Assembly (NCBI GenBank): GCA_020853095.1
Contig: JADYZN010000050.1
Span: forward strand, 32,412 to 96,411
Reading direction: 5' to 3'
Length of the DNA stretch: 64,000 nucleotides
Source: Phycisphaerales bacterium
GTDB taxonomy: Bacteria; Planctomycetota; Phycisphaerae; Tepidisphaerales; Tepidisphaeraceae
Positions 15,747 through 26,315 of the stretch are shown here, in pieces. The notes under the pieces were generated by a model. The model was given only the letters and a program-made list of their open reading frames with translations. It did no database searches and was not told where the DNA came from. Each line of letters begins with the position of its first letter. Positions within the stretch are counted from its first letter, which is position 1. Position numbers and translations under genes: made by a program.

Positions 15747-16526
15747 TTACAGTCGCGGCGCGACGCCGTCGGCCGTGACCAGCAACAGGCGGTCGGTGAC
15801 CTGGTGGGGCATGTTGCGATAGTCGTTAGAGATTTGTTGTTGCAGGCGTTGGACGTTGGCCGGGTCGTTGCGGAAACAAAGCAGGATGTCGCGGTTGGGG
15901 ATGCCGGCGGCGAAGGGGCTGCCGAGGTGGCCGCGCAGGCGGTCGTGCAGCATCGGCAAAAGGATCCGGCTGGCATCGTACCCATCCATCGTCTGAAACA
16001 GGATCAAATTGACTTTCCCTTTGTCATCCTGGGCGGCATGGGCGTTCATGGATTGGCTGCGGGCGACGAGGTTTTTCAGTGCGGTCTCGTGCAGTTGTTC
16101 GAGGGTAATGCCCCAGGACTGGAAATGCCCCACGGGGATGTAGGCGATGGTCCGGTCGCTGTCGACGGCGTAGGCGATCAGCAGGTTTTCGACAAACGGC
16201 TGGGTCACCATCGAGCCGGTGTTCATGTCGGTGGTGGTGCTGGTCAGGACCATGGGGAAGATTCGGTCGCGCAGTTCGTCGAAGGTGGCCTGTTGATCGG
16301 GCGTTCCTTCGGCCGCGCGAAGCAGCTCAACGACCCAGCGTTCAACGTGGCGGACCAGATCATCGGGACGAAGCGAGACGATGCGGTAGAGGTTTTCAAG
16401 GCTGGCGACGTGGCCGTTGATCCGCAATGAAAAGGTCTGCTGTGCCCGCCCCACTTTCACCAATGGAAAGCGGATGCGGATGTGCTCGATGGACTTTTCA
16501 ACAAATTGCTCGCGGGTCAGGGCCAT
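15747..16526 (-). CDS. DUF1444 family protein
   Basis: A 259-residue soluble protein. The C-terminal half, SPFAAGIPNRDILLCFRNDP followed by a helix and a terminal LLVTADGVAP, resembles the DUF1444/YtpP-like family, whose function is unknown. The N-terminal LTREQFVEKSIEHIRIRFP helix also fits. No signal peptide or membrane segment. It is transcribed alone toward the MITE-like element; the next gene is divergent 79 bp away. The family has been linked only loosely to stress; nothing here adds to that. Confidence 0.75.
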   Translation of the reverse strand: MALTREQFVEKSIEHIRIRFPLVKVGRAQQTFSLRINGHVASLENLYRIVSLRPDDLVRHVERWVVELLRAAEGTPDQQATFDELRDRIFPMVLTSTTTDMNTGSMVTQPFVENLLIAYAVDSDRTIAYIPVGHFQSWGITLEQLHETALKNLVARSQSMNAHAAQDDKGKVNLILFQTMDGYDASRILLPMLHDRLRGHLGSPFAAGIPNRDILLCFRNDPANVQRLQQQISNDYRNMPHQVTDRLLLVTADGVAPRL

Positions 16527-16605
16527 CTACCGCATAGCTTAGCCGCCCGGCGCTGGAATGGCCATCGGAGAATGCCTATAACAGCCGGCCACAGGAAAGG
16601 ATTTC

Positions 16606-17643
16606 ATGGCGGACACCATCCGTGTCGGAATTATTGGAGCGGGCTGGCCGGGATCGGCTCATGCGAAAGGTTATCAACAGGCCGGTGGTTACAAACTGGC
16701 GGCGGTGGCGGATTTGATTCCGCAACGTCGAAAGAGCCTGATGGGCGAATTTGGCATCCCCGTTGAATATGCCGACTGGGCGGAATTGATCGCCGACCCG
16801 AACATCGACCTGGTGAGCGTCTGCCTGCCGACCGATCTGCACGCGGTGGCCGGCCTGGCCGCGCTGCGCAAGGGCCGGCACGTGATCTGCGAAATGCCGC
16901 CGGCCACGAACGCGGTCGAGGCCCGCAGGATGGAAACGGCCGCAGCCAAGGAGGGCAAAACGCTGCTTTACGCGGCCCAACGGCGGTTCGGCGCGGCCGA
17001 ACAGGCGGCCCATCAGGCCATCGCCAAAGGATACGCGGGAGAGATTTATCATGCCCGGGCATCGTGGACGCGCACACGGGGCATCCCGATCGGAACGGGA
17101 TGGTTTACCGATGGTGCGCGTTCGGGCGGCGGGGCCTTGATCGACCTGGGGGCGCACATGCTGGACCTGGCGTGGCACCTGATGGGCCAGCCCGTGCCGC
17201 GGAGCGTGTTCGCGGCCGGCCACCAGAAATTTCAATCCCTGACGCCGGCGGAGATGAAAAACAACGTCGAGGATTCAGCCTTTGCGATCCTGCGGTTTGA
17301 AGGGGGAAAATCATTGGAACTGGCGTGCAGTTGGGCGATCAATCAGCCGCCCAACCAGAATGGCACGGCCTGCCGGGTGTATGGAGACCAGGGTGCGGTG
17401 GAGGTTTACACCCCGCGCGGGCCGGTTTTGTATCGGGGGTTTGAACCCAACGGGCGGGCCAAAGAAATCCAGCTTAAACAACCCAAAAGTGGCGGACACA
17501 TGGCCTTGATGCGTCACGCGCGGGATTGCATCGTCCGCGGCGCGGCGCCGATCAGCGGGCCGGCAACCGGATCGGGGTTGATGCGGATGCTGGATGCGCT
17601 CTACAAGAGCATTGCCACGGGAAAGAGCATCTCGCTGACATGA
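16606..17643 (+). CDS. Gfo/Idh/MocA family NAD(P)-dependent oxidoreductase
   Basis: A 345-residue protein. Residues ~4-120 form a Rossmann domain (VGIIGAGWPGSAHAKGY, VSVCLPTDLHAVAGLAALRKGRHVICEMPPATN), where the usual EKP is EMP, so the conserved Lys is replaced by Met. The second domain starts with the RRFGAAEQAAHQAI helix and contains GGGALIDLGAHMLDLAWHLMG, which carries the expected Asp and His. The family oxidises or epimerises sugars and inositols. The EMP variant is notable because that Lys helps bind substrate. Substrate is unknown; the gene stands alone. Confidence 0.9.
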   Translation: MADTIRVGIIGAGWPGSAHAKGYQQAGGYKLAAVADLIPQRRKSLMGEFGIPVEYADWAELIADPNIDLVSVCLPTDLHAVAGLAALRKGRHVICEMPPATNAVEARRMETAAAKEGKTLLYAAQRRFGAAEQAAHQAIAKGYAGEIYHARASWTRTRGIPIGTGWFTDGARSGGGALIDLGAHMLDLAWHLMGQPVPRSVFAAGHQKFQSLTPAEMKNNVEDSAFAILRFEGGKSLELACSWAINQPPNQNGTACRVYGDQGAVEVYTPRGPVLYRGFEPNGRAKEIQLKQPKSGGHMALMRHARDCIVRGAAPISGPATGSGLMRMLDALYKSIATGKSISLT

Positions 17644-17658
17644 TGCGCGATGGCGGGA

Positions 17659-18798
17659 TCATGCTCGCGGCGTCAGGGTCAGGCGATACAGGGGAGATTC
17701 GACGGCGCCCAAATGCAGTTTATAAGGTTCGGGGCCGCGCAGGAGATCGACCTTGGTGAATCGCTGGTCGATGGCGTGCTGGATGGTCAGAGCGAAGGTG
17801 GTGATTCCGGGGCTGATGGCCGCGAAACGTTCATCGTATCCGCAGTTCCAGAGCATGGGGCCGGCCGGCGTGGGCAGGATAATGAGGACGGCGGCCGGGT
17901 CGGCGCCGATCATCAGCCAATGCAGATGAAGCGAACCGGCCTGAGCCAGCGCGCCGGCCGCGGGGGTCAGGAATGAATCGAGGATGCCGCGCACCGCACG
18001 GCGTTTGGATCGGTGATGCGAAGCCATCATCTTCATCGCATCGGGCATCCGGCGTTCGATTTCGGCCGGATCGTCGCAACGGATCAGTTGTGCGCCGGCC
18101 GTGCGGGCTTTTTTCAGTTTTCGGCGCAGCTCCTTTCGCTGGTGCGCGTGCAACGAATCCTGATACGCTTCCCAGGTTTGGCCTGTCACGATGTGTGCTG
18201 TGTTTTGCGCCGACAGGCGAATGCAATCGAACCCCTGCTCATCGGCCGTCGGCGGCAAAATCTCAAGGCAGGGTGAGTGAGGTCGAAAATTATGAAAATG
18301 CACCCCTTTTAACCGTCGATCCCACCGATCTCGAAGGTATGCCAGCAACGCGCCCCAGCAACGCCGGCGGTCGGATGGATGAATCAGCGGCTCGAGATAA
18401 TCCGAAACATCCTCTCCCACGGTCTCCAGAAATCCCTCGGCGTTGATTCTCATCGCCATGGCGGCTTTCAGTTGCGAGCCATCGTAAATCAGTATCAGGC
18501 GATACGCATTGGATGCCAGGTGGTCATGGAGTGCTTTTTGCCAGACCCGGCCATGAAATGGCGTCGCGTTGGGACAATCCGCATGCAGTTGATCCCATTG
18601 CCGGCCCAGCTCGGGATCGTTCGGCCAGCTTCGCCGGCATTCAACCCGCAGGTTCTGGTATGCAAAATCGGACTCCTCCCCAGCGGTTCGGCTGAGGCGC
18701 AAGTCATCATAAATCAAATCCAACAGGGAATGCCGGAGATGATGCGACCATGCCGATGCCAGACTCATGCGATGATGCCTCTTGCCCTTATCGTTCAT
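17659..18798 (-). CDS. GNAT-like acetyltransferase (BioF2/CelD-type, FemAB-related fold)
   Basis: A protein of about 379 residues. The central part HAHQRKELRRKLKKARTAGAQLIR and the C-terminal HLHWLMIGADPAAVLIILPTPAGPMLWNCGYDERFAAISPGITTFALTIQHAI...KVDLLRGPEPYKLHLG are diagnostic of the BioF2-like acetyltransferase domain (PF13480), often found in polysaccharide acylation loci. It lacks a signal peptide. The start is uncertain: ATGs at 18798 and 18768 are both possible, with AGAGG upstream of the second. The gene is divergent from dnaE. The acceptor is unknown; an envelope sugar or amino-acid acceptor would fit the family. Confidence 0.75.
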   Translation of the reverse strand: MNDKGKRHHRMSLASAWSHHLRHSLLDLIYDDLRLSRTAGEESDFAYQNLRVECRRSWPNDPELGRQWDQLHADCPNATPFHGRVWQKALHDHLASNAYRLILIYDGSQLKAAMAMRINAEGFLETVGEDVSDYLEPLIHPSDRRRCWGALLAYLRDRWDRRLKGVHFHNFRPHSPCLEILPPTADEQGFDCIRLSAQNTAHIVTGQTWEAYQDSLHAHQRKELRRKLKKARTAGAQLIRCDDPAEIERRMPDAMKMMASHHRSKRRAVRGILDSFLTPAAGALAQAGSLHLHWLMIGADPAAVLIILPTPAGPMLWNCGYDERFAAISPGITTFALTIQHAIDQRFTKVDLLRGPEPYKLHLGAVESPLYRLTLTPRA

Positions 18799-18883
18799 CG
18801 ACTTAAACCCATGCCGGCTTTGGGTGATGCAACCGATTCCGAAGAAAAAAAAGTGAACGTCCTGTCGCGACACCGCCGAGGCG

Positions 18884-18912
18884 TTGTTAGGGTTTCGTTG
18901 GCGTGGTATAAG
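18884..18912 (+). promoter_or_regulatory. dnaE promoter
   Basis: TTGTTA (18884-18889), 17 bp, then TATAAG (18907-18912). The dnaE ATG is 30 bp downstream, with AAGGAG in the correct place between them. Confidence 0.55.
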
Positions 18913-18941
18913 CGCGGCCAGTCCTGACAAGGAGTGGATTG

Positions 18942-21900
18942 ATGTCGGCACTGGCGTTTACACACCTGCATGTCCACACACATTATTCATTATTGGACGG
19001 CGCCTGCAAAGTCCCGGATTTGGTCAAACGATGCAAGTCATTGGGAATGAACAGCTTAGCAATCAGCGATCACGGCTGCTTGTTTGGCGTCATCGAATTT
19101 TATAACGAGTGCGTTAAACAAGGCGTCAAACCCATCCTGGGGATGGAAACCTATATGGCGCCGGGAGATCGGCGTGAAAAATCCACGCCGAGCGGCACCG
19201 GATCGGATGCTTCCTATCACCTTCTTTTACTGGCGGAAAACCTGGAAGGTTATCAGAACCTGCTGAAACTCAGCAGCCTCGCCTACAAGGAAGGATTTTA
19301 CTATAAGCCAAGGATTGACAAGGAGATACTGCGTGAATACTCCAAAGGACTGATCGCCACCAGCGCTTGTCTTGGTGGTGAAATTCCCTCGGCGTTTTTG
19401 AAGCGGGATGCCAAGACCGCCCGTCGGATCGCGGAGACGTATCTGGAGATTCTTGGGCGAGACCGGTTTTTCATCGAAATCCAGAAACAGGGGATCAAAG
19501 AGCAGGATTTGGTCAATCCTGAATTGGTGGAGATCGCTGCCAAGTTGGGGTGCGGCACGGTGGCCACCAACGATGTGCATTTTCTGAATCAGGAAGATCA
19601 CGATGCCCACGATGTGTTGTGCTGCATCAGCATGGGCCGGCTGGTGAGCGATGAAAATCGGCTGAAATACCCGACCGAGTTGTACTTAAAAAGCCCGGCC
19701 GAGATGCACCAGGCGCTGGGGGCATATCCTGAGGCGTTGGAGAACACCGGCCGGATCGCGCAGATGTGCAACGTCGAGCTGGATTTCAGCAAACGCCATG
19801 CGCCGGTCTATCGCGTGCCGGCCGACAAATTGACCGAACCGATCAAACCCTCGGCCGAGATGCGCGACGATGAGCGATATCTTCGCCAGCTTTGCGAAGA
19901 AGGATTGACGTGGCGCTATGGCACGCGCGAAGTTCAACAGGAGGTGCGCGAGCGGCTGGACAAAGAGTTGAAGGTCATCGCGTCCAAGAATTTCTGCTCG
20001 TATTTCCTGATCGTGTGGGATTTTTGCAATTACGCCCGCGACCACGGCATCCCCGTGGGGGCCAGGGGAAGCGGCGTGGGGACGATGGTGGGATACCTGC
20101 TGGGATTGTGCAACGTCGATCCGCTGCGGTACGGGCTGCTGTTCGAGCGGTTCATGGACCCCAGCCGAAACGAGATGCCGGACATCGACATCGACATCTG
20201 CCAGGAAGGAAGGCAGAAGGTCATCGAATACGTCCGCAACAAATACGGGCACGTCGCCCAGATCATCACGTTCGGGACGCTGGCGGCCAGGGCCGCGTGC
20301 AAGGATGTGGGCAGGGTGCTGGGGGTTCCGCTGGCGGAGATCGACAAGCTGACCAAGCTGATTCCCGGCACGCCGGGGATGACGTTGGACAAGGCGCTGG
20401 GCGCATCGCCTGAATTGAAGGAGCTGTACCAGAACAACCCGCAGATCCAGAACGTGATCAACATCGCCAAGCGTCTGGAGGGGATGTGCCGCAACGCCGG
20501 TTGTCACGCGGCCGGCGTGGTGATCGCGGATCAACCATTGGAGAATTTCGTCCCGCTGTACAAGAGCGGCGAGGACATCCTGACGCAGTTTGAAGGGCCG
20601 ATCGTTGAAAAAGTCGGCCTGTTGAAGATGGACTTTCTGGGCCTTCGCACGCTGACGACGCTGGAGCGCTCGCTGGACCTTGAATCGCAGACACGCGCCA
20701 CGCGGGGCGGAACATTGCCGCCGGATGTGCCGTTGGATGCGCGGGGACGGATCGACATCGAGCGGATCGATTTTGCGGATCGCAAGGTGCTGGATTTGTT
20801 CGCGCGGGGGGAGACCAGGGGCATTTTCCAGTTTGAATCCGGCGGGATGCAGGACCTGCTGATGAAGATGCGGCCGGACCGCATCGAAGACCTGATCGCG
20901 GCCAACGCGCTGTATCGACCCGGCCCGATGGAGCTGATCCCCCTGTATTGCAACCGTAAAAACGGGCGGGAGCACGTTCCGCAGGTGCATCCGATCATGG
21001 ATCAGATCCTCGCCGAGACGTACGGGATCATGGTCTACCAGGAACAGGTGATGCAGATTTTCAATCAGCTCGGCGGCATCGAGCTGAGCGCCGCGTACAA
21101 GCTGATCAAGGCGATCAGCAAAAAACAAACGGAGGTCATCGCCAAATACAAACCCGATTTCATCAAGGGGACGATGGAAAAAGGGGTGGGCCGGGAAAAG
21201 GCGGAGGAAATTTTTGAGCTGATCCTGAAGTTCGGCGGATACGGCTTCAACAAGTCGCACTCCAGCCGATATGCCATCATCGCGTTCCAGACGGCGTTCA
21301 TGAAGACGTATTTCCCCGTGGAATACATGGCCGCATTGCTGACGTTTGAAATGGGATCGACCGACAAGGTGGTGGAATACATCGAGGAATGCCGGCGGAT
21401 CAATCTGCCGGATGGAGAGCGCGGGATCGGCGTGCTGCCGCCGGACGTGAACGTCTCCAACGTGGACTTCACGCCGATCTACGACGTGGTGGAACCGAAA
21501 AAAAAGGGCAAACGTCAGGCAAAGAACGACAAAAAGACCGGCGTCATCCGCTTTGGGCTGGGAGCGGTCAAAGGCGTGGGGACCAAGGCGGTCGAGGGGA
21601 TCATCAACGCCCGCGCTGAACGGGGCGCGTTCAGGGGCCTTTACGATTTTTGCGAACGGGTGGATTCACGGCAGGTCAACCGGGCCACCATCGAGGCGCT
21701 GATCAAATGCGGATCGTTCGCCGACACGGGGGCGAACCGCGCCCAGTTGCTCAACGTACTCGACCGGGCGATCGAAATAGGCCAGCAGACGCAGCAGGAT
21801 CGAAAATCGGGGCAGATGAGCATGTTCGGTTCGCCGGCCGGTCCCGCCGCCGATTCCACCCGCGTGGGAGGCGATGCGCTGCCGATGGTCGAGGAATACA

Positions 21901-22679
21901 AAAGCGCTGAACTGCTGAAATTTGAGAAGGAAGTCCTGGGGTTTTACATCACCAGCCATCCGCTGACCGAGCATCAGTCGGCGCTGGAGCATTTCAGCAC
22001 CGATTCGACCCGCCATGCGGCCAATCGCTCCGAAGGCTCTGAAATCACCATCGGCGGCATGATCTCCCGCGTCAAAAAAAGCGTCACCAAAAATGGCCGG
22101 TCGGCCGGCATGAACATGGCGATGATCACGCTGGAAGACCTCGAAGGTCAAATCGACGGCGTGGTGTTCGCCGAAAATTACGCCGAAATCCAGAAACGCG
22201 GCTCGATCATCGAGCCGGAGCGGATCGTCTTCATGCGCGGAAAGGTGGACAAACGTCGCGAAACCCCCTCCATCATCGTCAGCGACATGATCCCCATCGA
22301 GGAGGCGGCCGGCAAACTGACCACCGCGCTGCTGTTGAAACTCGATCCGCCAAACCAGGCGAATACGTTTCTGGACGAACTGAAAACAGTTCTGGAATCT
22401 TCCCGCGGCTCAACGCCCGTTTTCGTGCAGGTTCCGGTCAATGGATCGCAACTGGCCACCGTCCGGCTCGACAATTCACTGTTTATCCGCCCCACCGCCG
22501 AATTATCCGATCAACTGAAACGATTGCACGGCATGGACGAGGTTCAATACTGCGGCGCCGGCACGCGCCGACGCCAGCAAATCGAACAACGCCCGCTGTT
22601 CAAAGAACCCCAGGATGATCCCCAAACGCCGATCATGATGGATCCGGCCGACATGGATGATTCCATCATGGCATCGTAG
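18942..22679 (+). CDS. dnaE: DNA polymerase III subunit alpha
   Basis: A 1245-residue replicative polymerase. The PHP domain opens the protein (FTHLHVHTHYSLLDGACK, ISDHG). The C-family palm holds the catalytic PDIDIDIC at about 411-418 and the third Asp in LKMDFLGLRTLTTLE near 563. The helix-hairpin-helix region (GLGAVKGVGTKAVEGIINAR) and the beta-clamp/OB part (ITIGGMISRVKKSVTKNGRSAGMNMA) follow. Length is slightly above E. coli DnaE. AAGGAG sits 8 bases before the ATG at 18942; an in-frame TTG precedes it directly. It ends 7 bp before a convergent heptosyltransferase gene. Confidence 0.97.
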   Translation: MSALAFTHLHVHTHYSLLDGACKVPDLVKRCKSLGMNSLAISDHGCLFGVIEFYNECVKQGVKPILGMETYMAPGDRREKSTPSGTGSDASYHLLLLAENLEGYQNLLKLSSLAYKEGFYYKPRIDKEILREYSKGLIATSACLGGEIPSAFLKRDAKTARRIAETYLEILGRDRFFIEIQKQGIKEQDLVNPELVEIAAKLGCGTVATNDVHFLNQEDHDAHDVLCCISMGRLVSDENRLKYPTELYLKSPAEMHQALGAYPEALENTGRIAQMCNVELDFSKRHAPVYRVPADKLTEPIKPSAEMRDDERYLRQLCEEGLTWRYGTREVQQEVRERLDKELKVIASKNFCSYFLIVWDFCNYARDHGIPVGARGSGVGTMVGYLLGLCNVDPLRYGLLFERFMDPSRNEMPDIDIDICQEGRQKVIEYVRNKYGHVAQIITFGTLAARAACKDVGRVLGVPLAEIDKLTKLIPGTPGMTLDKALGASPELKELYQNNPQIQNVINIAKRLEGMCRNAGCHAAGVVIADQPLENFVPLYKSGEDILTQFEGPIVEKVGLLKMDFLGLRTLTTLERSLDLESQTRATRGGTLPPDVPLDARGRIDIERIDFADRKVLDLFARGETRGIFQFESGGMQDLLMKMRPDRIEDLIAANALYRPGPMELIPLYCNRKNGREHVPQVHPIMDQILAETYGIMVYQEQVMQIFNQLGGIELSAAYKLIKAISKKQTEVIAKYKPDFIKGTMEKGVGREKAEEIFELILKFGGYGFNKSHSSRYAIIAFQTAFMKTYFPVEYMAALLTFEMGSTDKVVEYIEECRRINLPDGERGIGVLPPDVNVSNVDFTPIYDVVEPKKKGKRQAKNDKKTGVIRFGLGAVKGVGTKAVEGIINARAERGAFRGLYDFCERVDSRQVNRATIEALIKCGSFADTGANRAQLLNVLDRAIEIGQQTQQDRKSGQMSMFGSPAGPAADSTRVGGDALPMVEEYKSAELLKFEKEVLGFYITSHPLTEHQSALEHFSTDSTRHAANRSEGSEITIGGMISRVKKSVTKNGRSAGMNMAMITLEDLEGQIDGVVFAENYAEIQKRGSIIEPERIVFMRGKVDKRRETPSIIVSDMIPIEEAAGKLTTALLLKLDPPNQANTFLDELKTVLESSRGSTPVFVQVPVNGSQLATVRLDNSLFIRPTAELSDQLKRLHGMDEVQYCGAGTRRRQQIEQRPLFKEPQDDPQTPIMMDPADMDDSIMAS

Positions 22680-22686
22680 CTGCGAA

Positions 22687-23739
22687 TCACGACGTACAAT
22701 CCAGCCGCTGTTTGACCGCCGCCAGCACGCGCTCCACGGGTAAATTGATCAGGCAGGTATGCCCCGGAACGCGCCATCGCGGCCGGCGGCAGACGTCACA
22801 ATTTGAGTTGTCCCGCACCACCTGGTCCGGATGGCCATACGGGCCGGTCCGCACGGGGTCGGTTGGGCCGTAAATCCCCACCACCGGCCGGCCCAACGCC
22901 ACCGCCAGGTGCAATGGCCCCGAATCGTTGGCGACCATGAGCCGCGATCCGGCGATGATGGCCATGGAGATGGACAAGGATGTGCCGGTCAAGACGAAAA
23001 CGCCCCGCCCCGCCTGATCGGCGATTTGCCGGGCCAGTGGTTCATCCGCCCGCGTCCCCATCAGCACCACCGGAAGATGCAGCGTTTTCCATATCTCCCG
23101 CGCCAATTCCGCGAACCGACCGGCCGGCCATTCCTTGATCGGATTGGCGCTGCGCGGACAGAACACCAGATAAGGCGAACCCGGAACGATGCCCTGTTGT
23201 TTCAGCAATTGGCCCGCCTGTTCGCAAGCGGCGGGCGTGGGCGACAAGTCGTACCGGACCGGCCCGGCCGCGCCCAGGCTTTCCACCAGTTTCAGGCATC
23301 GATCCACGGCATGAAGATCGCGGGAAATCCAATGTCGCCGGGTATAAAAGATCGCCGCCCCTTCGCGCGCGTTGGCAAACCCGATGCGCTGTCGCGCCCC
23401 GGTGGCGGCCGTCAAAACGCCGGTGCGGAACAACCCCTGCAGATCGATCACCCGATCAAAGTTTTCGCGCCGCAACCGTGGAGCCAGTGAATATTGCACC
23501 GTCGCCCGTAGCAGGTCCGATCGCGGCCAGCGCGCGATCAACGGCGTCGAGGGGGCGACAATCACCCGGTCGATGGCCGGGTGGCCATTCACAATCGCCG
23601 CAAAACGCGGGTCCACCAGCCACGACAGTTGCGCTGATGGGAACCGTTGGCGCAACGCGCACACGGCAGGCAGGGCGTGCACCACGTCGCCCATGCTGCT
23701 CATTTTAATCAGGAGTATCTTCGATGCCGTTCCCGCCAC
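22687..23739 (-). CDS. Glycosyltransferase family 9 (ADP-heptose:LPS heptosyltransferase-like)
   Basis: A 350-residue GT-B enzyme. The N-terminal ILLIKMSSMGDVVHALPAV is the heptosyltransferase I (WaaC) signature, including the Asp used as base. The C-domain has VFCPRSANPIKEWPAGRFAELA, VLMGTRADEPLAR, VLTGTSLSISMAIIAGSRLMVANDSGPLHLAVALGRPVVGIYGPTDP, matching the nucleotide-sugar pocket. The start is GTG at 23737-23739, because the next in-frame ATG would cut the signature strand. It suggests an outer membrane with heptose-containing LPS or a related glycan. Confidence 0.9.
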   Translation of the reverse strand: MAGTASKILLIKMSSMGDVVHALPAVCALRQRFPSAQLSWLVDPRFAAIVNGHPAIDRVIVAPSTPLIARWPRSDLLRATVQYSLAPRLRRENFDRVIDLQGLFRTGVLTAATGARQRIGFANAREGAAIFYTRRHWISRDLHAVDRCLKLVESLGAAGPVRYDLSPTPAACEQAGQLLKQQGIVPGSPYLVFCPRSANPIKEWPAGRFAELAREIWKTLHLPVVLMGTRADEPLARQIADQAGRGVFVLTGTSLSISMAIIAGSRLMVANDSGPLHLAVALGRPVVGIYGPTDPVRTGPYGHPDQVVRDNSNCDVCRRPRWRVPGHTCLINLPVERVLAAVKQRLDCTS

Positions 23740-23819
23740 GCGGGGCCTATCTTATGCCTCACCGGCTGTCGCGACAACAAATCGACCTTGGCCGCCGGGC
23801 CGTCGCGGTTCACGATCGC

Positions 23820-24860
23820 TCATCGGGCCTTGCCCGACTGGTCGAGCTGCATCAGGGCGTCCACATCCTCTTTGATCTGTTCCGGGCCGCCGCCGGGACA
23901 ATTGAAGATTTCGTTGCCGTAATAATCGACGATTCGCAACTGCGGTTCGGTCATCATCATGGACCGGATCACCCCCACCTTGATCGCATCGGCCTTGGGC
24001 AAGGCCGGCCAGGGCATGTCCGATTCGGTCATGTATTTGAACATCTCCGATGGCTGGTCATCGTCGTTGATCATGACAAACGTCAATCCCGGATTGCGCG
24101 GGCCGATCTCCTTCATGACTTTGATCAGATGGGGAGAGAGCTTGTGGCACCACGGGCACCAGTTCGCCCCGTAATAAATCGCGAAAATTTTCGTCTTTGA
24201 CAAATCAACGTCCGACGGCGAACCATCGGCGTTCACCAGTTTCCCCCGCAATTCCTCGACGATGCGCGATGGGCGCTTGTCCGGTTCGACGTTCGCCAGT
24301 TCCCGGGCGCGGGCCAGCAGGTCGGTGTCGCTGAGTTCAACGCCGGTCAGGCCCCCCTCGTTGGGTGGATAATAAACGTGCGCTCCATCCTTGGTGAATT
24401 GCGCGAGCGTGATTTCCGTGCCGGCCCCCAGCCGCGCCCCCTTGATCGTCACCGGCACCAGCAGCTTGATCCGCGCCGGCCACAACGAGGCATCCGTAAT
24501 CAGCGCCTTGGCATCCACGGCCCGTTGCGCGGGGGTCAGTTTGCTCCACTGCTCGTTGGCGGCCTCCAGCAAATTGCATTCATCGGGATCGATCGGAAAA
24601 TTGGTGCGGTTGTGCGTGACGCGCAACGTCTGGCCATCGAAATCCAGCGTATGCACCTTCTGCCCTTTTCGCAGAGACAGGCCGCCGCCAAACCGGATCG
24701 TCTTTTTCATCACGACGTAATCGGGCAAACGTTCGGGATGATTGACCAGGTCCTTCAGCGTCAATCTCTCCGGCGGCGACCCGGCCATCGCCACCGGCGA
24801 ATACGCCAACATCCCCATTAAAACCAACGCCATCACGACAAAAACAGGTTTGACTTTCAT
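23820..24860 (-). CDS. Secreted thioredoxin-like protein with CPWC motif
   Basis: A 346-residue protein with a signal peptide of about 26 residues (KVKPVFVVMALVLMGMLAYSPVAMA|G). Residues ~27-215 form an extracytoplasmic region with no family I recognise, predicted mostly beta. The C-terminal ~130 residues are a thioredoxin-like domain: KIFAIYYGANWCPWCHKLSPHLIKVMKEI, active site Cys-Pro-Trp-Cys, and later RIVDYYGNEIFNCPGG. Likely periplasmic disulfide chemistry. The gene is divergent from argG, and an inverted repeat lies 34-60 bp upstream of its start. Confidence 0.85.
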   Translation of the reverse strand: MKVKPVFVVMALVLMGMLAYSPVAMAGSPPERLTLKDLVNHPERLPDYVVMKKTIRFGGGLSLRKGQKVHTLDFDGQTLRVTHNRTNFPIDPDECNLLEAANEQWSKLTPAQRAVDAKALITDASLWPARIKLLVPVTIKGARLGAGTEITLAQFTKDGAHVYYPPNEGGLTGVELSDTDLLARARELANVEPDKRPSRIVEELRGKLVNADGSPSDVDLSKTKIFAIYYGANWCPWCHKLSPHLIKVMKEIGPRNPGLTFVMINDDDQPSEMFKYMTESDMPWPALPKADAIKVGVIRSMMMTEPQLRIVDYYGNEIFNCPGGGPEQIKEDVDALMQLDQSGKAR

Positions 24861-24893
24861 TTCGATCCTTTCATTCGATCAATGCGAAACGCC

Positions 24894-24919
24894 AAATGTG
24901 TAATACCAACGACACATTT
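24894..24919. promoter_or_regulatory. Inverted repeat upstream of the thioredoxin-like gene
   Basis: AAATGTGT (24894-24901) and ACACATTT (24912-24919) form a perfect 8-bp inverted repeat around 10 bp. It lies in the AT-rich gap between the thioredoxin-like gene and argG and could be an operator; the 18-bp centre spacing fits a dimeric regulator. No regulator is named by the sequence. Confidence 0.4.
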
Positions 24920-25046
24920 ATCACCAACAAGTTAGATCACACAACCCCCATTGAATACATTTCCCGTGTTGTACCTGATGACGCAACCCCTCGCCGACGT
25001 TGGTTCCGGTCGATATACTGCCCCCCTTTAACCGGAGCAACGTCAA

Positions 25047-26264
<1,218 letters not shown>

Positions 26265-26315
26265 GCGGATTCCCGCTCTGTCACAACGGGTGATACGATG
26301 GGTACACTGAATCCC

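Noticed and set aside
19686..21260. Antisense open frame of 524 codons over dnaE
   Set aside because: Shadow of a well-conserved gene.
22687..23739. Start of the heptosyltransferase at the ATG 23703
   Set aside because: It would remove the first strand of the conserved ILLIKMSSMGD signature; the GTG at 23739 keeps it.
24945..24970. Arginine-repressor box ahead of argG
   Set aside because: TTGAATACATTT is only half of an ARG box and has no partner at the right distance.
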